A stretch of 22,050 nt of DNA, from NCBI GenBank assembly GCA_036325645.1, contig JAWNBB010005328.1, positions 1 through 22,050 on the forward strand, given 5' to 3'. The notes under the pieces were generated by a model. The model worked only from the letters and a program-made list of their open reading frames with translations. It ran no database searches and was not told the DNA's origin. The stretch is from Balantidium ctenopharyngodoni. Lineage: Eukaryota > Ciliophora > Litostomatea > Vestibuliferida > Balantidiidae. Both the position numbers and the translations under genes were made by a program. How positions within the stretch are numbered: the stretch's first letter is position 1; each line of letters opens with the position of its first letter. Positions 9,855-20,430 of the stretch are shown here, in pieces.

Positions 9855-12428
9855 ATAAATAATAGGGTAAGATGAAAAAGAAAGTTGGTGTCGGTGTTTC
9901 ATGCAGTAATACCAAGGATTCTCCTTAAATGATAAGGTTTTTACTGGTTCTGTAATATACTCCTAATTGGATTCACACCTTCCCGATCGGAGTTTCAGTA
10001 GTTACTGTTATATCTCAGTGACGACTATTCCTTATTTCAGTCATCACAGGCTTACGCATAAAGCAACTTAAAATGTCTTGCGCTGTTCAAGGAAGATAAC
10101 GCTTTATCGGACTTCATCTTCGGTTCACGGGGTTTTAAATTACTTTTATCGTTGAATTTGTTTATGACCGGGGTTGTTTTCAGTTCGATGTACATTGGTA
10201 ATGTTTTCTATATATTAACATTAATACGACATGTTTCCTGGAGGAGTTCTCCGATATTTGTCCTCCTTGATGAAGTGTGATAGATAATACAATGACAATG
10301 CGTTTTGAAATGTTCTGGTTTGGGTAGTTATTCAAGGAGTGTTGGAAATTGCAACACGTTTTATTGTTACCGTTTCTCCATTGTCGCCATAGGAATTCAA
10401 GTTCATTTTAATTGTGGTTTTGTAGTTACGTTTCTTTTGATTGCCCTGTTAATAAAGCTCTCGTGTCATGTTCGTTGGAGCTTCCCTCTCTTACGTCGAA
10501 TTAATTTCATAATCTTATTCTTATTGACTTGTAATAAATAATACGAATCGATATAAAATAAAAACAAATTTCGTTGCTGATCAGTGCGGGGTTGTATTAT
10601 GGATCATACAAAGGTTCCATTTGATTTCTCGGGAGTTGGAGTTGATAATTACAAAAATAAGGAGATCACAACAATAAAAATTATTTTTTTCATGTTTCGG
10701 TTTCCGGTTCCTACGATTAGAAAGTCGATATTTTTCATTGAATATGAATAGAGTTCCCGTTGATTCTATTACAAATTCTGTTTTTTTTTATGTTTTCGGC
10801 GAGTCTTAACGTGGAGAAGTATTCTTGATCTTTTCGTTTCTGTTTCGGTTTGTTGACGTAGTAAGCATTAGATTCGTTGATTTTATCTTCTTATTCCAGT
10901 TCTGTTTAATTTAGTATGTCGTAGTTGTTTACAACACTCCCACTTCGATCAGTAGTGAAACCATCAAAATACCCCGATCAGAAATCCGATTCTTCAAGGG
11001 TGAGGGAATGATGATTAGAGAGGAGAATACGATGCAATTCGTGTAAGTGTAATTCAATTCCAATACAAAACAATGTGAAATTACGGAGATGACTTCTTCA
11101 TCCAGGGAAGGGAACATGATCATGTGATGATAACCATATCAGAAATGCTCTCCACTAAGGGTATCATGTGCATTTGATATAGTAACACTTTGGGGCAACG
11201 CCCACAAAATGTGAATTTAGAACGAATAATTTCGCACTATGTTCTTCGTATTTAAACAGCAATGTGTAGGTGTCATTATGAAAATAACAAAATTTAGAGA
11301 GAAATCAGAGCACAGGGAACCGAAAATAGATTTCCGAAAAATGCGAATAAAAAATAAAAACATCCGCGGACATGAAAAGATTTAAATTGGAATTCCAAGG
11401 GATGATAAACGGGAACCGATAAAGTATCAAGTATCAAGTATCAAGTATCAAAGGGAATGGCCTGGTATGATCAAAACACAAAAAACTGTAGATGTTGATC
11501 TTGTGAGAGAACTCCCCGGAAACAAGGCTTGTGAACGAATATTTATGAATTTCATGATATCGTCTTCATGATTTTCTTCATTGGGTAAGTGAAATCCTAT
11601 GCGATCATTGAGAATTTAATTGCGGTGGATTTGTTTATTCGGCATTATTTAATGGTATTTGTGTTCATTTCTTCCTGTTTAAACTGTGTCATCATAACAC
11701 GCATTTAATATCTCCCCACTGTTTCGCATTTGGTAGCTTAATCCCTCGTGTGCTTTAATATGAGGTAAATGCCCTAGTTTTACTATCGGATCTTCAATTG
11801 TATTTAATAAAATATTTGATATAAAATACGAATGCATTTGAGACTTCCCGACTCCCCGTCCTCAGCGTAGACCTTGTGGTTTTTAAGTTGTTCTGCAATT
11901 AACATTCTTCAGTCGTACTTTAAGGCATTATACCAGTGTTGACTGTCCTGATTGGAAAGGGTCTTTTATTGAACTCGTCATTTGTGTTCTTTCAATACTT
12001 TCGCAGTTATCATTGGTCTTCCTTTTCTCGCCGTGTTAAAAGTTAATATCATTTACTTCAACTGTCTTCCGTGTCCCAACCTGAAATAAATATAATAAAG
12101 ACCTCATTGATGACACTTATCATTATTCACTCAATGATTACCAGGAGATAAAACATAATAACTTATCATGTTTACTGTATAACCCTCTCCACCCGCCCTC
12201 ATTTTCTATCCGGTCCACTCGGCGTTGCCCAGTGTTTTAATACACGGCGACACGAAGAATTCATATGACATACTATCACAATGCCCTCAACCTGAAGTCT
12301 GATTAACCAATCCACTGTTTTGTTATTACAATAAACCCCAATCTCACTCTGAGAAATATTTTCATTCTTATCCTTCATTTGAAAGTCGTTGGGAGGTTAA
12401 AAAGCGATGCATGAAAAACGAGAATCGA
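9855..12428. other. 2.6-kb gene-poor spacer
   Basis: No confident gene on either strand. With TGA as Trp the longest open stretches are about 150-160 codons (for example 11158-11634 minus, 9522-9962 minus), without recognisable motifs. Frame 10305-10541 (+) has hydrophobic patches but is only 78 codons. Strand composition switches: the plus strand is T-rich at 9900-10920, A-rich at 10930-11540, then T-rich again. No RNA gene found. Confidence 0.35.
11422..11451. repeat. heptamer tandem repeat AAGTATC x4
   Basis: Four exact copies of AAGTATC (11422-11449) followed by AA. No gene overlaps. It is one of three period-7 arrays in this window. Confidence 0.85.
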
Positions 12429-12659
12429 TTAGAAAACATGGCGATTCACATAACTAAATCAATAGATATCTCAATACGATTTACAACATAAACATAGTGT
12501 TTCATATTTAATTACACCCAACATCGCTTCATGTCTTAAACGGATCTCTTTCTCTTCGTACTTCATTTCAACCTCAATTCTTCTGTTCTTCTGTAGCCAC
12601 CCCGCTGACATCATCACAACATAAAACACACCAATGATAACAACAACAACAACAACCAT
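12429..12659 (-). CDS. possible single-pass membrane protein, 76 aa
   Basis: ATG 12659 to TAA 12429-12431, with two TGA read as Trp near the end. The N-terminus VVVVVVIIGVFYVVMM (residues 2-17) is hydrophobic enough for a membrane anchor. A charged stretch EVEMKYEEKEIRLRHEAM that could be helical follows. The Val run is encoded by a GTT repeat, so the hydrophobic start may be a by-product of simple sequence. A second minus frame (from 12765) reads the same repeat as Cys. No family recognised. Confidence 0.3.
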
Positions 12660-12824
12660 AATTAATATTTAAAATAACTAACAATCCAACCAACGCGCTA
12701 ACAATTAAATAACACGAGTGATAATATTTCCTTACAAACCCCCATGAAACCCGCATTAACGCCAAGAACGATTAAACGTATCGCTTACGCAATTACACTT
12801 CTTACAATAACAACGCAAAGCAAA

Positions 12825-13125
12825 TTATGAAAAGAGCACAATACTCTCCCGTTCAACGCAGAAGAAAGTGAATGAAAACCCATCGAAAACATCCTGCAAT
12901 ACAAGAAACTTGTCTTCGTGTTCGCCTTGGTCTTCGTGATGACGCTGTTTTGATTGCTCGTGATCAAATGTTGAATCGATCTCGCGATGAAGAATAAAAT
13001 CGAATTGATTCAAATGAAGGAGTCTTATCTCAGGATAATCACCGATGAGATCAATCGGAATCCGAACTATGCGACAAGTATATAATATGTATAAACTAAT
13101 TAACTAATAACATAAAGAGATTCAT
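12825..13125 (-). CDS. candidate two-exon gene with a 16-nt intron, 94 aa
   Basis: Minus-strand frame ending at TAA 12825-12827, open upstream to a TAG but with no ATG of its own. That TAG lies in a 16-base GT...AG unit, GTTATTAGTTAATTAG on the minus strand (13096-13111). Removing it joins a 14-base first exon that begins with ATG at 13125. The spliced product has 94 codons and no TGA. Its start is hydrophobic (FILYILYTC) and the middle is rich in His, Glu, Gln and Asp (HEQSKQRHHEDQGEHEDK). No family is recognised. The splice model is an inference from intron length and frame. Confidence 0.3.
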
Positions 13126-13134
13126 TAATAAATG

Positions 13135-13152
13135 CAATCAATTAATTGATTG
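13135..13152. repeat. 18-bp perfect palindrome CAATCAATTAATTGATTG
   Basis: Self-complementary without a loop, in AT-rich sequence upstream of the 12825-13125 candidate gene. It could be a binding site for a dimeric protein or chance AT symmetry. No second copy was noticed. Confidence 0.7.
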
Positions 13153-13260
13153 ATTATCTGTACCGCGTTTTGTTGGGAGTGAGGAAGTGGGAAGTGAAGT
13201 ATGATCGGTGTGTTTGTTGATTGGAGGGTTTGGGTGGGTGGGTATTTAATGGATATGAAT

Positions 13261-13319
13261 AAGCAGGAGATGAGGGATGGGAAAGGAAAGGAAAGAAAAG
13301 GAAAGGGATGGAGTGATAA
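13261..13319 (+). repeat. GGAAA-rich purine run
   Basis: Runs of GGAAAGGAAAGGAAAG with little T or C, preceded by a G/T-rich stretch (13205-13250). Similar in kind to the tract at 1982-2140 but shorter. No gene overlaps it convincingly. Confidence 0.6.
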
Positions 13320-14526
13320 TATTGAAATGAATACGTGGGGAAATAATATTAGTTTGTATTGTTAGTATGGGTTTATTATGGAAGGGAATGAAGTAAAATG
13401 TAATATGAGATGTTGATTTATACCATGGATTTAATATCACTGTTCTATGCAAGGTACTCGGTACTCATGTCGCTGACAATGGAATTGTATCGATTTGTTA
13501 TTTAATTGATATTTTCAGGGGGTTGTATTAGAAGTTCGATAAAGTGTTCTTGTTTTTGCGCTTGCGAAGCTTAAATTGCTCTCGATTCAGCAGGTACGTC
13601 TCGCCGGAGTCTTTTCGTTGCAAAACATGTTATGTTATAATTATGAATTTTATGCTTGTCTTTTCGGTATTGTACATTGCGTTTATATTATCTGGATCAA
13701 CTTCGTTTTCATGTTACGGGGTTGATCGTGGTTTTTAAATCGGCAACGCCGATTTTATGATTGCTATTTATTAAGTATCCTTCTGCATTCTTTACAATCC
13801 TTTTCGCATTGTTTAGGGTCAAGTATCCCGGTTTTACATTGATAATTCATTATTTCGTTTTTGTTTTTGGTATTTTTCTTGGCATTCTCCGCAAACCATA
13901 ATATTGTACTTTTCGCGATTTTTTTTTCGATATATTCATTAGGAATCTTCCACTGTTAACATAGTTTTATTGCTCCTCATCTGGCTTAAGTATCTTCCTT
14001 CCATTTTGTATTCTTCGGTTTTAATATAAACGTTGAAGGATATTAATTATAATTGTCCCTTTATTGTTGATATGTAAATATGGATTTTCTCTTTCCATTT
14101 GCGTAAGAATCCCTTGCGGTGAAGTGCATTGTTTGTAATTATTGTTCTCCTTTTTCTACCCATCAACCGCAGGATTTATCTTTTTCATGAATAATAATTT
14201 TCATTCTTCAAACGACTCATCCCGGAATGTTCTCGGTATCGAAACATGACTTCACTCAATTGGTTTCCAGGAGTATTTCATAATAATTCTTTCTGAGATT
14301 CGCTTGAATGTTCTTTTCGGCTGTGTTTTCCCGTCGTTCTGTGTTTTAATTTCTTCCCTCTTCCGATAGGAATACCCTTTACATCTATTTCCATTCCCAT
14401 TTTTTTCATTTCTCTAATTAAGCAGTTTCTTCGAAACTGACCTTCCTTACAGCACTGTGTGCATATACTGGACAATTGTTCTCTGAAGATGATTATTAGA
14501 TTTTCAAACCCAACAACATTGATGAT

Positions 14527-14784
14527 ATGTTCGTGTTTGTTTATTTATTTTTTAAATACCTTCGTGATATCATTTTGGTTAATTCCTACCCTTTGAAATC
14601 AGGGTCTCGTTCAGTATTCTTTGATTTTGATATGTTGTTCCATGAAACGTATTTACCATTCTCCTACCATCATGGAACGAGGTTCAATGTTTTTCAGATT
14701 AATTTATTAAATAATACAGTGCATGGGGTTTATTTTCTCGTATCAAACAAGATAATTATCACCAATCACGATAAGCATTTATAA
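14527..14784 (+). CDS. possible 85-aa protein, unknown
   Basis: ATG 14527 to TAA 14782-14784, with no TGA needed. Aromatic and hydrophobic start (FVFVYLFFKYL), then a mixed-polarity body with Phe, His and Asn. No motif recognised. The plus strand here is T-rich, which by itself favours Phe/Leu-rich frames, so this may be chance. Confidence 0.25.
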   Translation: MFVFVYLFFKYLRDIILVNSYPLKSGSRSVFFDFDMLFHETYLPFSYHHGTRFNVFQINLLNNTVHGVYFLVSNKIIITNHDKHL

Positions 14785-16038
14785 TATTTAGTGAAAATCA
14801 TAATCATGAGTACAGAAATACCCTAAGTATCAAGCAATTTTTTTTAATTCGCTACGTTGAGTTTATGGGGTCAACGAAAGGTTAATGAATGGAATAATCG
14901 AATAATTACTCGCGAGGTAACCTAGTAAACATTCCTACGTTTTTCATTTGAATATTGACTATCTTGGGATAATGAGTTCTTATTGTTATTGTTTAATTAT
15001 ACAAAATACAACTTTTATGTAATAGTCATCAATGTATTTAATTATCCTTCCTTGACAGTACTTGAATTAGGGCAAGTGTAGCCCGTAGATTCGCTGTAGT
15101 CAGTATCTGAAGGGATTGATGTTGATAATCAATTATATTGTTATTGTCCAGTGATGCTGGAATTTGTATTGGTGCTGTCAGTATATCTATTTGAATTGAA
15201 AATCCTTTTCTCTTTAAGGTGTAGTTTTCAATGCAATTAGGGCAATTCTGATACCTTTTCTAAGGCCGTGAATCCTTTGCTTTGCTCCTCATCTCGTTGA
15301 ACGAGAGTTGCAATTGTATTTATTCAGGGTTTTATCTTGCAATGTTAAGCAGGTTTTAGTATCTTTATCTTCTTTTTTATCGTTGACAAAGTCTTTTAAT
15401 TATGATTTTGATTTTTGAATATTCGAACGTTATTGTGTCAACGGGGAGTACCCAGGAGATGGGTTTATTTCTTTGTGGTTTAATGAGGATTTGAATATTG
15501 TTTTAGATATTTGTGTACATTGGCAGTGGCTTTTGGTGTGACCGAATTTAATATTTGGAGAGAATGCTTGTATGTGGGTCGTTGATTTACATTACCATCA
15601 GGTGGGGGTTTTGTGTTTATCGAGTTTGCATCTTTTTGATCCTATTCGAGGTGTTTTCTTTATTGTTATCTGTGAAATTCGTATTCTGGGCGACTCCGTC
15701 GGTGAAAAGTGTCCAAGGAATGTGGGGTGATAACTAGGAGATCAAGCAAGGAGGAGTCTCTTGCGCGATGGGATTTTGACAAAGAATTGTTTATTCAAAA
15801 AGGTTATCTCGATTAACAAATAAGAATTCTAATCTTGAATATTTATTTTTAATTAGTATAACTTGTGATTATCGTTTCACTTCCTTCACCTTCACTTTTC
15901 ATGTTCATTGAACCTCATCCAAGTTTTATCATAACCATTACAATCGATGGATCTTTTACTATAATACTCCACAATTCTCTTTCTTCTCTCGCAATTTAAA
16001 GCATTCACAATAAAAAATCTTCCTTAATACCTCAAGCC

Positions 16039-16269
16039 ATGTCCTACTATTGTCTAGGATCTCCCCACCCGAGTCCTCCCTATCTCCAACACTCATCCGA
16101 ACTTAAATTATCTTTCAACCCCAATCAATCAAAATACATTTACATACCATACAATCAACTCCTAATTAAACATCCTCCTCTTCCCCCTGATCAAACCACC
16201 ATAAACCCAAATCCAACCTTAAACATATCTCCTTCTCTCATTGAAATAAAGCGAATTTCACCTCGTTAA
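16039..16269 (+). CDS. possible small Pro-rich protein, 76 aa
   Basis: ATG 16039 to TAA 16267-16269, no TGA. Rich in Pro, Ser, Asn and Leu (for example HPSPPYLQHS and HPPLPPDQTT), with few charges. It sits 81 bases before the SPEC3-family gene, on the same strand and in the same reading frame, separated by the TAA and AT-rich sequence. It could be an independent short gene or part of the 5' region of that gene. No family recognised. Confidence 0.4.
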   Translation: MSYYCLGSPHPSPPYLQHSSELKLSFNPNQSKYIYIPYNQLLIKHPPLPPDQTTINPNPTLNISPSLIEIKRISPR

Positions 16270-16350
16270 CCAGACAAATGCACCATATACAGTAATAATA
16301 CCAATATCACACGCTTATTATTTTTATTTTTAATACACTCCTTATTAAAA

Positions 16351-17295
16351 ATGCAAGATTATCAACGCGAAGAACCCCCCGGATACAGGCATCAAAATAG
16401 CAATAAAGCGAAGAAGCATAATCAATCAAAGAGTATTAAAAATAACGACAGTAATATCAATATAATCGAAGATAGAAATCATAAACAACACCATTCTGTG
16501 CTCCCCACGAAACCTCCCCACAAAAGGAACTCCGAGCAAAATGATCAACCCCGCAAGGTTAACCCACGGAAACACAAGGGAAAGTCAACGCAAAATGAAG
16601 AGGAAGAAGAAGACACCATTAAAGATAACATAAATATGAATCTAAATCGTAACGCCGAGTATCTCGATACCGGGCAGAGTCAAAGCGAAGGAGTTATGAT
16701 CACGAAAGCTGGGAATAAAAGGAAGGAAGAAGAAGAAGAAGAAGAGCCATTTGTATTCCCGTTCTATTTAGCGTATTTCATTTGAATAATTAATTTATTT
16801 TTCCCTGGAATTGGTACCATGCTCAGTGTGTGTGGTATGACTGATGGATTGTGACGAACAACCTTCTGCTGTTCTGGTGCTTATCAAATACTCACATTTA
16901 TCATAATCGTTGGATGGTGTTATGCCTGAATCGATTCTTGCTTTTTTATTTCCGCCGCTCACTCCAAATGAACATTTGAAGAATATTACCGGCGGTCAAA
17001 ATGCGCGTCTAACTCGCTGGAGAAGGGGAAATGCAATGCGAGTGAAAATCGCAACAATAACAAAGTTGTTGGCGATCACCCCGATTCCAATCCACTAAAC
17101 GCTAGTAATTATAAGCGTAATTGACATGCGGACCAAATTCCCCAAAATCGACTAAATAGTGAACATGACAAAATGTATTCGAGTTATCACAGTCGTCAAC
17201 GTCTTAATCAGAACCATAAAATCACAAGTGAAGTACTCCTAAATTTAGCACAAAACAAGGCGGTGCAGAATAATAACAAAGAAATAACTAATTAA
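16351..17295 (+). CDS. SPEC3 / Stum-family membrane protein, 314 aa (UGA = Trp)
   Basis: ATG 16351 to TAA 17293-17295, 314 codons, with five in-frame TGA and one TGG as Trp. Residues 1-133 are disordered and rich in Lys, Asn, Gln and Glu, ending in a Glu run. Two membrane segments follow. The first, about 134-160, contains INLFFPGIGTMLSV with the family's PG-x-GT motif. The second, about 178-200, is YQILTFIIIVGWCYAWIDS, matching the QILT...VGW segment of animal STUM/SPEC3 proteins. The loop between them carries Cys173-Cys174. The C-terminal 110 residues are polar and Asn-rich. In Drosophila, Stum is needed for mechanical sensing in some proprioceptive neurons. A role in this organism is unknown; a membrane or ciliary location is plausible. 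The standard code would end the protein in the middle of the first membrane segment. Confidence 0.83.
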
Positions 17296-17745
17296 CATCT
17301 TACGCAAGTGTCGTAATCTCAATTAACTTGGGTAGTGTAAACTGTTTTCAGTAACCTTAGTTCAAGTCGCCATTGCTTGAACTCTACGAGGAAATGTATC
17401 AAATATTATTATTAACTGTATATATCGAATTAAATTTTTTTAATAATATTATGCGACATCTGGCGCGATGGAGGGAAAATACGTAAACTCATTTAAAATA
17501 TCAATAATATAAAAACGCGAATATTAACATAACATTAATTGTTTTATAGCAAATGCGAAGGGGTTGTCAAGGGAAGTTCCGTTTTTATTTAGGCTTTTGA
17601 GTGCTTTACTCACCCAGCGTTTCCCAACATTCCGATATTTTTTTTAAGTTCGAAAGCTCGGCATGTTCGGTCGGAGTGAGCTGTTAAGACAAAAGAAACT
17701 GATATAAATTCTAATATATACAAATAAATTAAAAAGCTTAATATA
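17296..17745. other. spacer between two converging genes
   Basis: The 3' sides of the SPEC3-family gene (+) and the Asn/Ser-rich gene (-). AT-rich (17400-17560), with stops in all frames and no RNA gene or repeat seen. Confidence 0.5.
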
Positions 17746-18582
17746 TTACTTTTTTTTCAAATGAGCGAATTGCTTACTATACTCCCATAGCTCCTCGTTT
17801 AAAACTTCCTGATAAGTCTTTACAATCGCCTTCTTTTCCTTCGTGTTCATATTATGAGTCTTGTTTGATGGTGGTTTTATACTCGATGAACGTAACTTTG
17901 AAAGTGGAGAAATTGTTTTGTTTTGCTTTGTCTTGTCGCTGGGGCTAACGGAAAAGGGGTAGAAATAATTATTTAAAAATGATTTGTTATGAATTTGATT
18001 GTAAACGGTGCTAGGGCTATTTGGGTTGTTCTTGTTCTTGTTCTTGCTCTCGCTCTTGCTCTTGCTCTTGCTCGTGATGTTCTCACTGACTATTCTCATA
18101 TTCGCTTGAGATTTATTTATTTTTCAATTTAAACTCGAGGGAATGCTTAAACAAATCATTTTTCGATTCGATGGGTTTCCGGTGTGATTTATTGAACACG
18201 AGGGAATGAACGATTTTGTGTTTATTACCATCGTACCATCAAGGTTAATCCGGATGCCTTCGGTAAGAATTTTTATATATCTTCTCCCTTTTATATAAAT
18301 ATCATCTGAGGTACCCGGCGGTTGCTCCAACTGGAGTTTATTTTGTTTTATTGGGGAGTTCGTCAGATTATTATTATTATTAATAATAATTTGATTTTTA
18401 CTGATTTTGCTTTGGTTGTTCGGAGTGTTCGCCCCATGCGGAACGGATTTCGATAAATGTAGCGATTGTAATGTATTCATTTTCGTATTTAGAATGGTAT
18501 TGTTTTTGATATTAGCGTGATCTGAGAGTTTGTTTGTATTCGCCGTACTCGAATCGATTGAATTCGTACGCGCGAGATTCAT
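17746..18582 (-). CDS. Asn/Ser/Lys-rich protein, 278 aa (one UGA = Trp), unknown
   Basis: ATG 18582 to TAA 17746-17748, 278 codons, with a single TGA at 18124-18126 read as Trp. In the standard code it would look like two adjacent genes. An upstream in-frame TAA fixes the start. Mostly low complexity: an Asn run (INNNNN) near residue 70, and SKSKSKSESKNKNKN near 170. Two segments look more ordered. DDIYIKGRRYIKILTEGIRI (about 92-112) continues into NLDGTMVINTKSF. The C-terminus, KKAIVKTYQEVLNEELWEYS, is a probable helix. Ser/Lys-rich disordered proteins are common in protists, often regulatory or cytoskeletal. I cannot assign a function. Confidence 0.7.
18029..18073 (-). repeat. CTTGTT/CTTGCT hexamer repeat coding Lys-Asn/Lys-Ser run
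   Basis: Tandem hexamers within the 278-aa gene, encoding alternating Lys-Asn and Lys-Ser. Each step adds or removes two residues, so the frame is kept if the repeat slips. Confidence 0.7.
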
Positions 18583-18667
18583 TGTTAGTTAAATTATTAA
18601 TTATTATTATGATATTATGCCTATGTTTAATAGATAATTTTAAAGGGTTTGATTAGTGATTTAAGTG

Positions 18668-18853
18668 TTACGTGTTAACTTTGTTTACTTTTTGTTTTAT
18701 TCGAGCGTTGTCTGAGCTGACAAAAGTGGGAGCGTTTAGTAGGATCGTTAACGATTGTTGGTCTTCACCACGGTTGTAATCCAGTAGACAATAAAATAAA
18801 TATTCGCTTTCGTGATCGAACAAGTGTGAAAATAATTTGTAACGTCTATTCAT
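18668..18853 (-). CDS. possible small protein, 61 aa
   Basis: ATG 18853 to TAA 18668-18670, no TGA. It begins MNRRYKLFSHLFDHESEYLF and has a short hydrophobic middle and a basic end. It lies 85 bases upstream of the 278-aa gene on the same strand. Length is within chance expectation, but composition is balanced and the codons resemble those of the neighbouring gene. No family recognised. Confidence 0.4.
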   Translation of the reverse strand: MNRRYKLFSHLFDHESEYLFYCLLDYNRGEDQQSLTILLNAPTFVSSDNARIKQKVNKVNT

Positions 18854-19527
18854 TCGAGTACGATGTGTATACGTACTATTACTTATTAATACTGTTGATT
18901 AACGTTATATGATAATCATTACTAATATATTCACTATAATACATTGAACTATCTTTCGTAATTCATACTTAGTTTCATTGCCTCTCAGCCGCACAATTCC
19001 AAAGATATAAAGGATAAAGTTTTAAAGGAATAAATAATATCATTAACTTATACATCTATTTTCACAGTGCCGCGTTCTCAAATTATTCGAAAGGTTTATC
19101 CCGAATGACTTGTCATTGTGTTTTCAAACTAAAACTTCATCTCATTTTCGAAATCGTTCTTCACGTTCGTGTGTTCGATATAAATACCGATCCAAGCCGG
19201 TTATCTTCTCGACATTGAATGATTGAATGAAATCGCCAAAATTACAAATGATTCGTTTATTAAGCTATGCACAGCTTTGATCGTTCTATCATAGGTGAAT
19301 TGCACTTTGATGTAATAGCACTTGATATCGAATTTAAAATAACCACCATCTCTTTCCGTTTTTATTGATTATCTTTACCACCATTTCAATAGCATGTTTT
19401 AATAGATTAGAATAGCCTTGGTAACCGGGAGTCGCCTCGAACAAAGAGTAACTGAAAAAACATTTTATTATTCGATTGCTAACAACATGCTCCGGCGAAT
19501 ATGAAAATTTTATTAAAGTAAACTCTT

Positions 19528-19875
19528 TTAAATACACTGGCAACATCTTAGGAACTCAATGAGAAGTGCTGAGAAATTAAAGGAAAGAACGAAGTGATTC
19601 GGGAGTATCGGATACATATTTACATGGGATGCGAAGGGAATATAAATCAATGAACTTAGATCTTCATTTATGTTAATCAGATCAACAAACATACCGAAGA
19701 AACCGACAATAAATGATATGAGGATAAAGAAACTCGCGAATAACTCCAAAGGAATCAAAGTATACAACAACGTCGGTAAATAGCACAATCAAGGCAAATT
19801 GTGGTACTGACACATTTGGGAAGGCAAAGAGTTTTTCCTATGAATTCAATGTATCACTTTCATATTTCGGGGCAT
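19528..19875 (-). CDS. possible membrane protein fragment, 115 aa
   Basis: ATG 19875 to TAA 19528-19530, with TGA read as Trp. Contains a long hydrophobic stretch (LLYTLIPLELFASFFILISF then IVGFFGMFVDLI, about residues 36-67) that could span the membrane once or twice. The frame stays open upstream to a TAG at 19924. It may be a chance frame in T-rich minus-strand sequence, or one exon of a larger gene. No family recognised. Confidence 0.25.
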
Positions 19876-20175
19876 ACCAAAGCATGATTCACCGCCCACA
19901 ATAAGATAAAGGAAAACCAAGAACTACAAATCTAAAAATGATAACAAATGCACAACATCCGATTGTATCAAACATATAAAATCATTTGAATTCCTAGTTG
20001 GACAACTCGCCTGTAAAACATATTTCAATAAGGGAGATCAAGAGTTCACACAAAATAATAAGATCCTTTCCCGTTCACCAAAATCCCGAGAAATGCGTTT
20101 TTTGTGAAATCGGAAGAACCGTCCACACTTCTCGATGAAACAATCACTACTAAAACTACTGTTCATAAGGCATCT

Positions 20176-20430
20176 TTATTCGAACTCCATTAAAATCGGT
20201 GTGGAAAGAATGACGCATTTTACAGGGAAATGACTGTAGTCAGCATTTCAATAAGTAGCATAATTGTAATCTCCCCCGAAATCGCGTGTCAATAAATGCA
20301 AATCCTTTTGTTCACTCGTCACCCTGGAATAAAGAATTACTTTCCTTCGACTATACAACAGAAGCAATACCATACCGACGGCATCTGCTGAGTAGAAGAA
20401 TAGTCTGATACTGTCACAATACATCAACAT
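20176..20430 (-). CDS. possible 84-aa protein with one membrane segment
   Basis: ATG 20430 to TAA 20176-20178, with one TGA as Trp. A hydrophobic segment SADAVGMVLLLLYS is followed by RRKVILYSRV and LHLLTRDFG. This is loosely like the arrangement after a membrane helix in small mitochondrial inner-membrane proteins, but the likeness is too weak for a name. In-frame stops lie immediately upstream, so the start is fixed unless an intron is present. Confidence 0.28.

Larger units (their letters stand above)
13126..16038. other. 2.9-kb gene-poor spacer
   Basis: Contains the palindrome and purine run listed separately, then a long T-rich plus strand (13500-15800). Open frames are short. 14527-14784 (+) is the only listed candidate. 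14176-14544 (-) is open for 122 codons with TGA as Trp, rich in Lys, Glu and Arg, but has no early ATG. 15555-15737 (+) is a hydrophobic 60-codon frame. None is supported by a family match. Confidence 0.35.

Noticed and set aside
14278-14475. Short Cys-containing motif on the minus strand loosely like a zinc knuckle, possibly from an old retroelement
   Set aside because: A single short motif in a chance-length frame, with no terminal repeats or other element parts nearby. Not enough to call an element or a gene.
19431-19450. Sequence resembling a tRNA B-box on the minus strand
   Set aside because: No matching A-box and no cloverleaf can be drawn around it.
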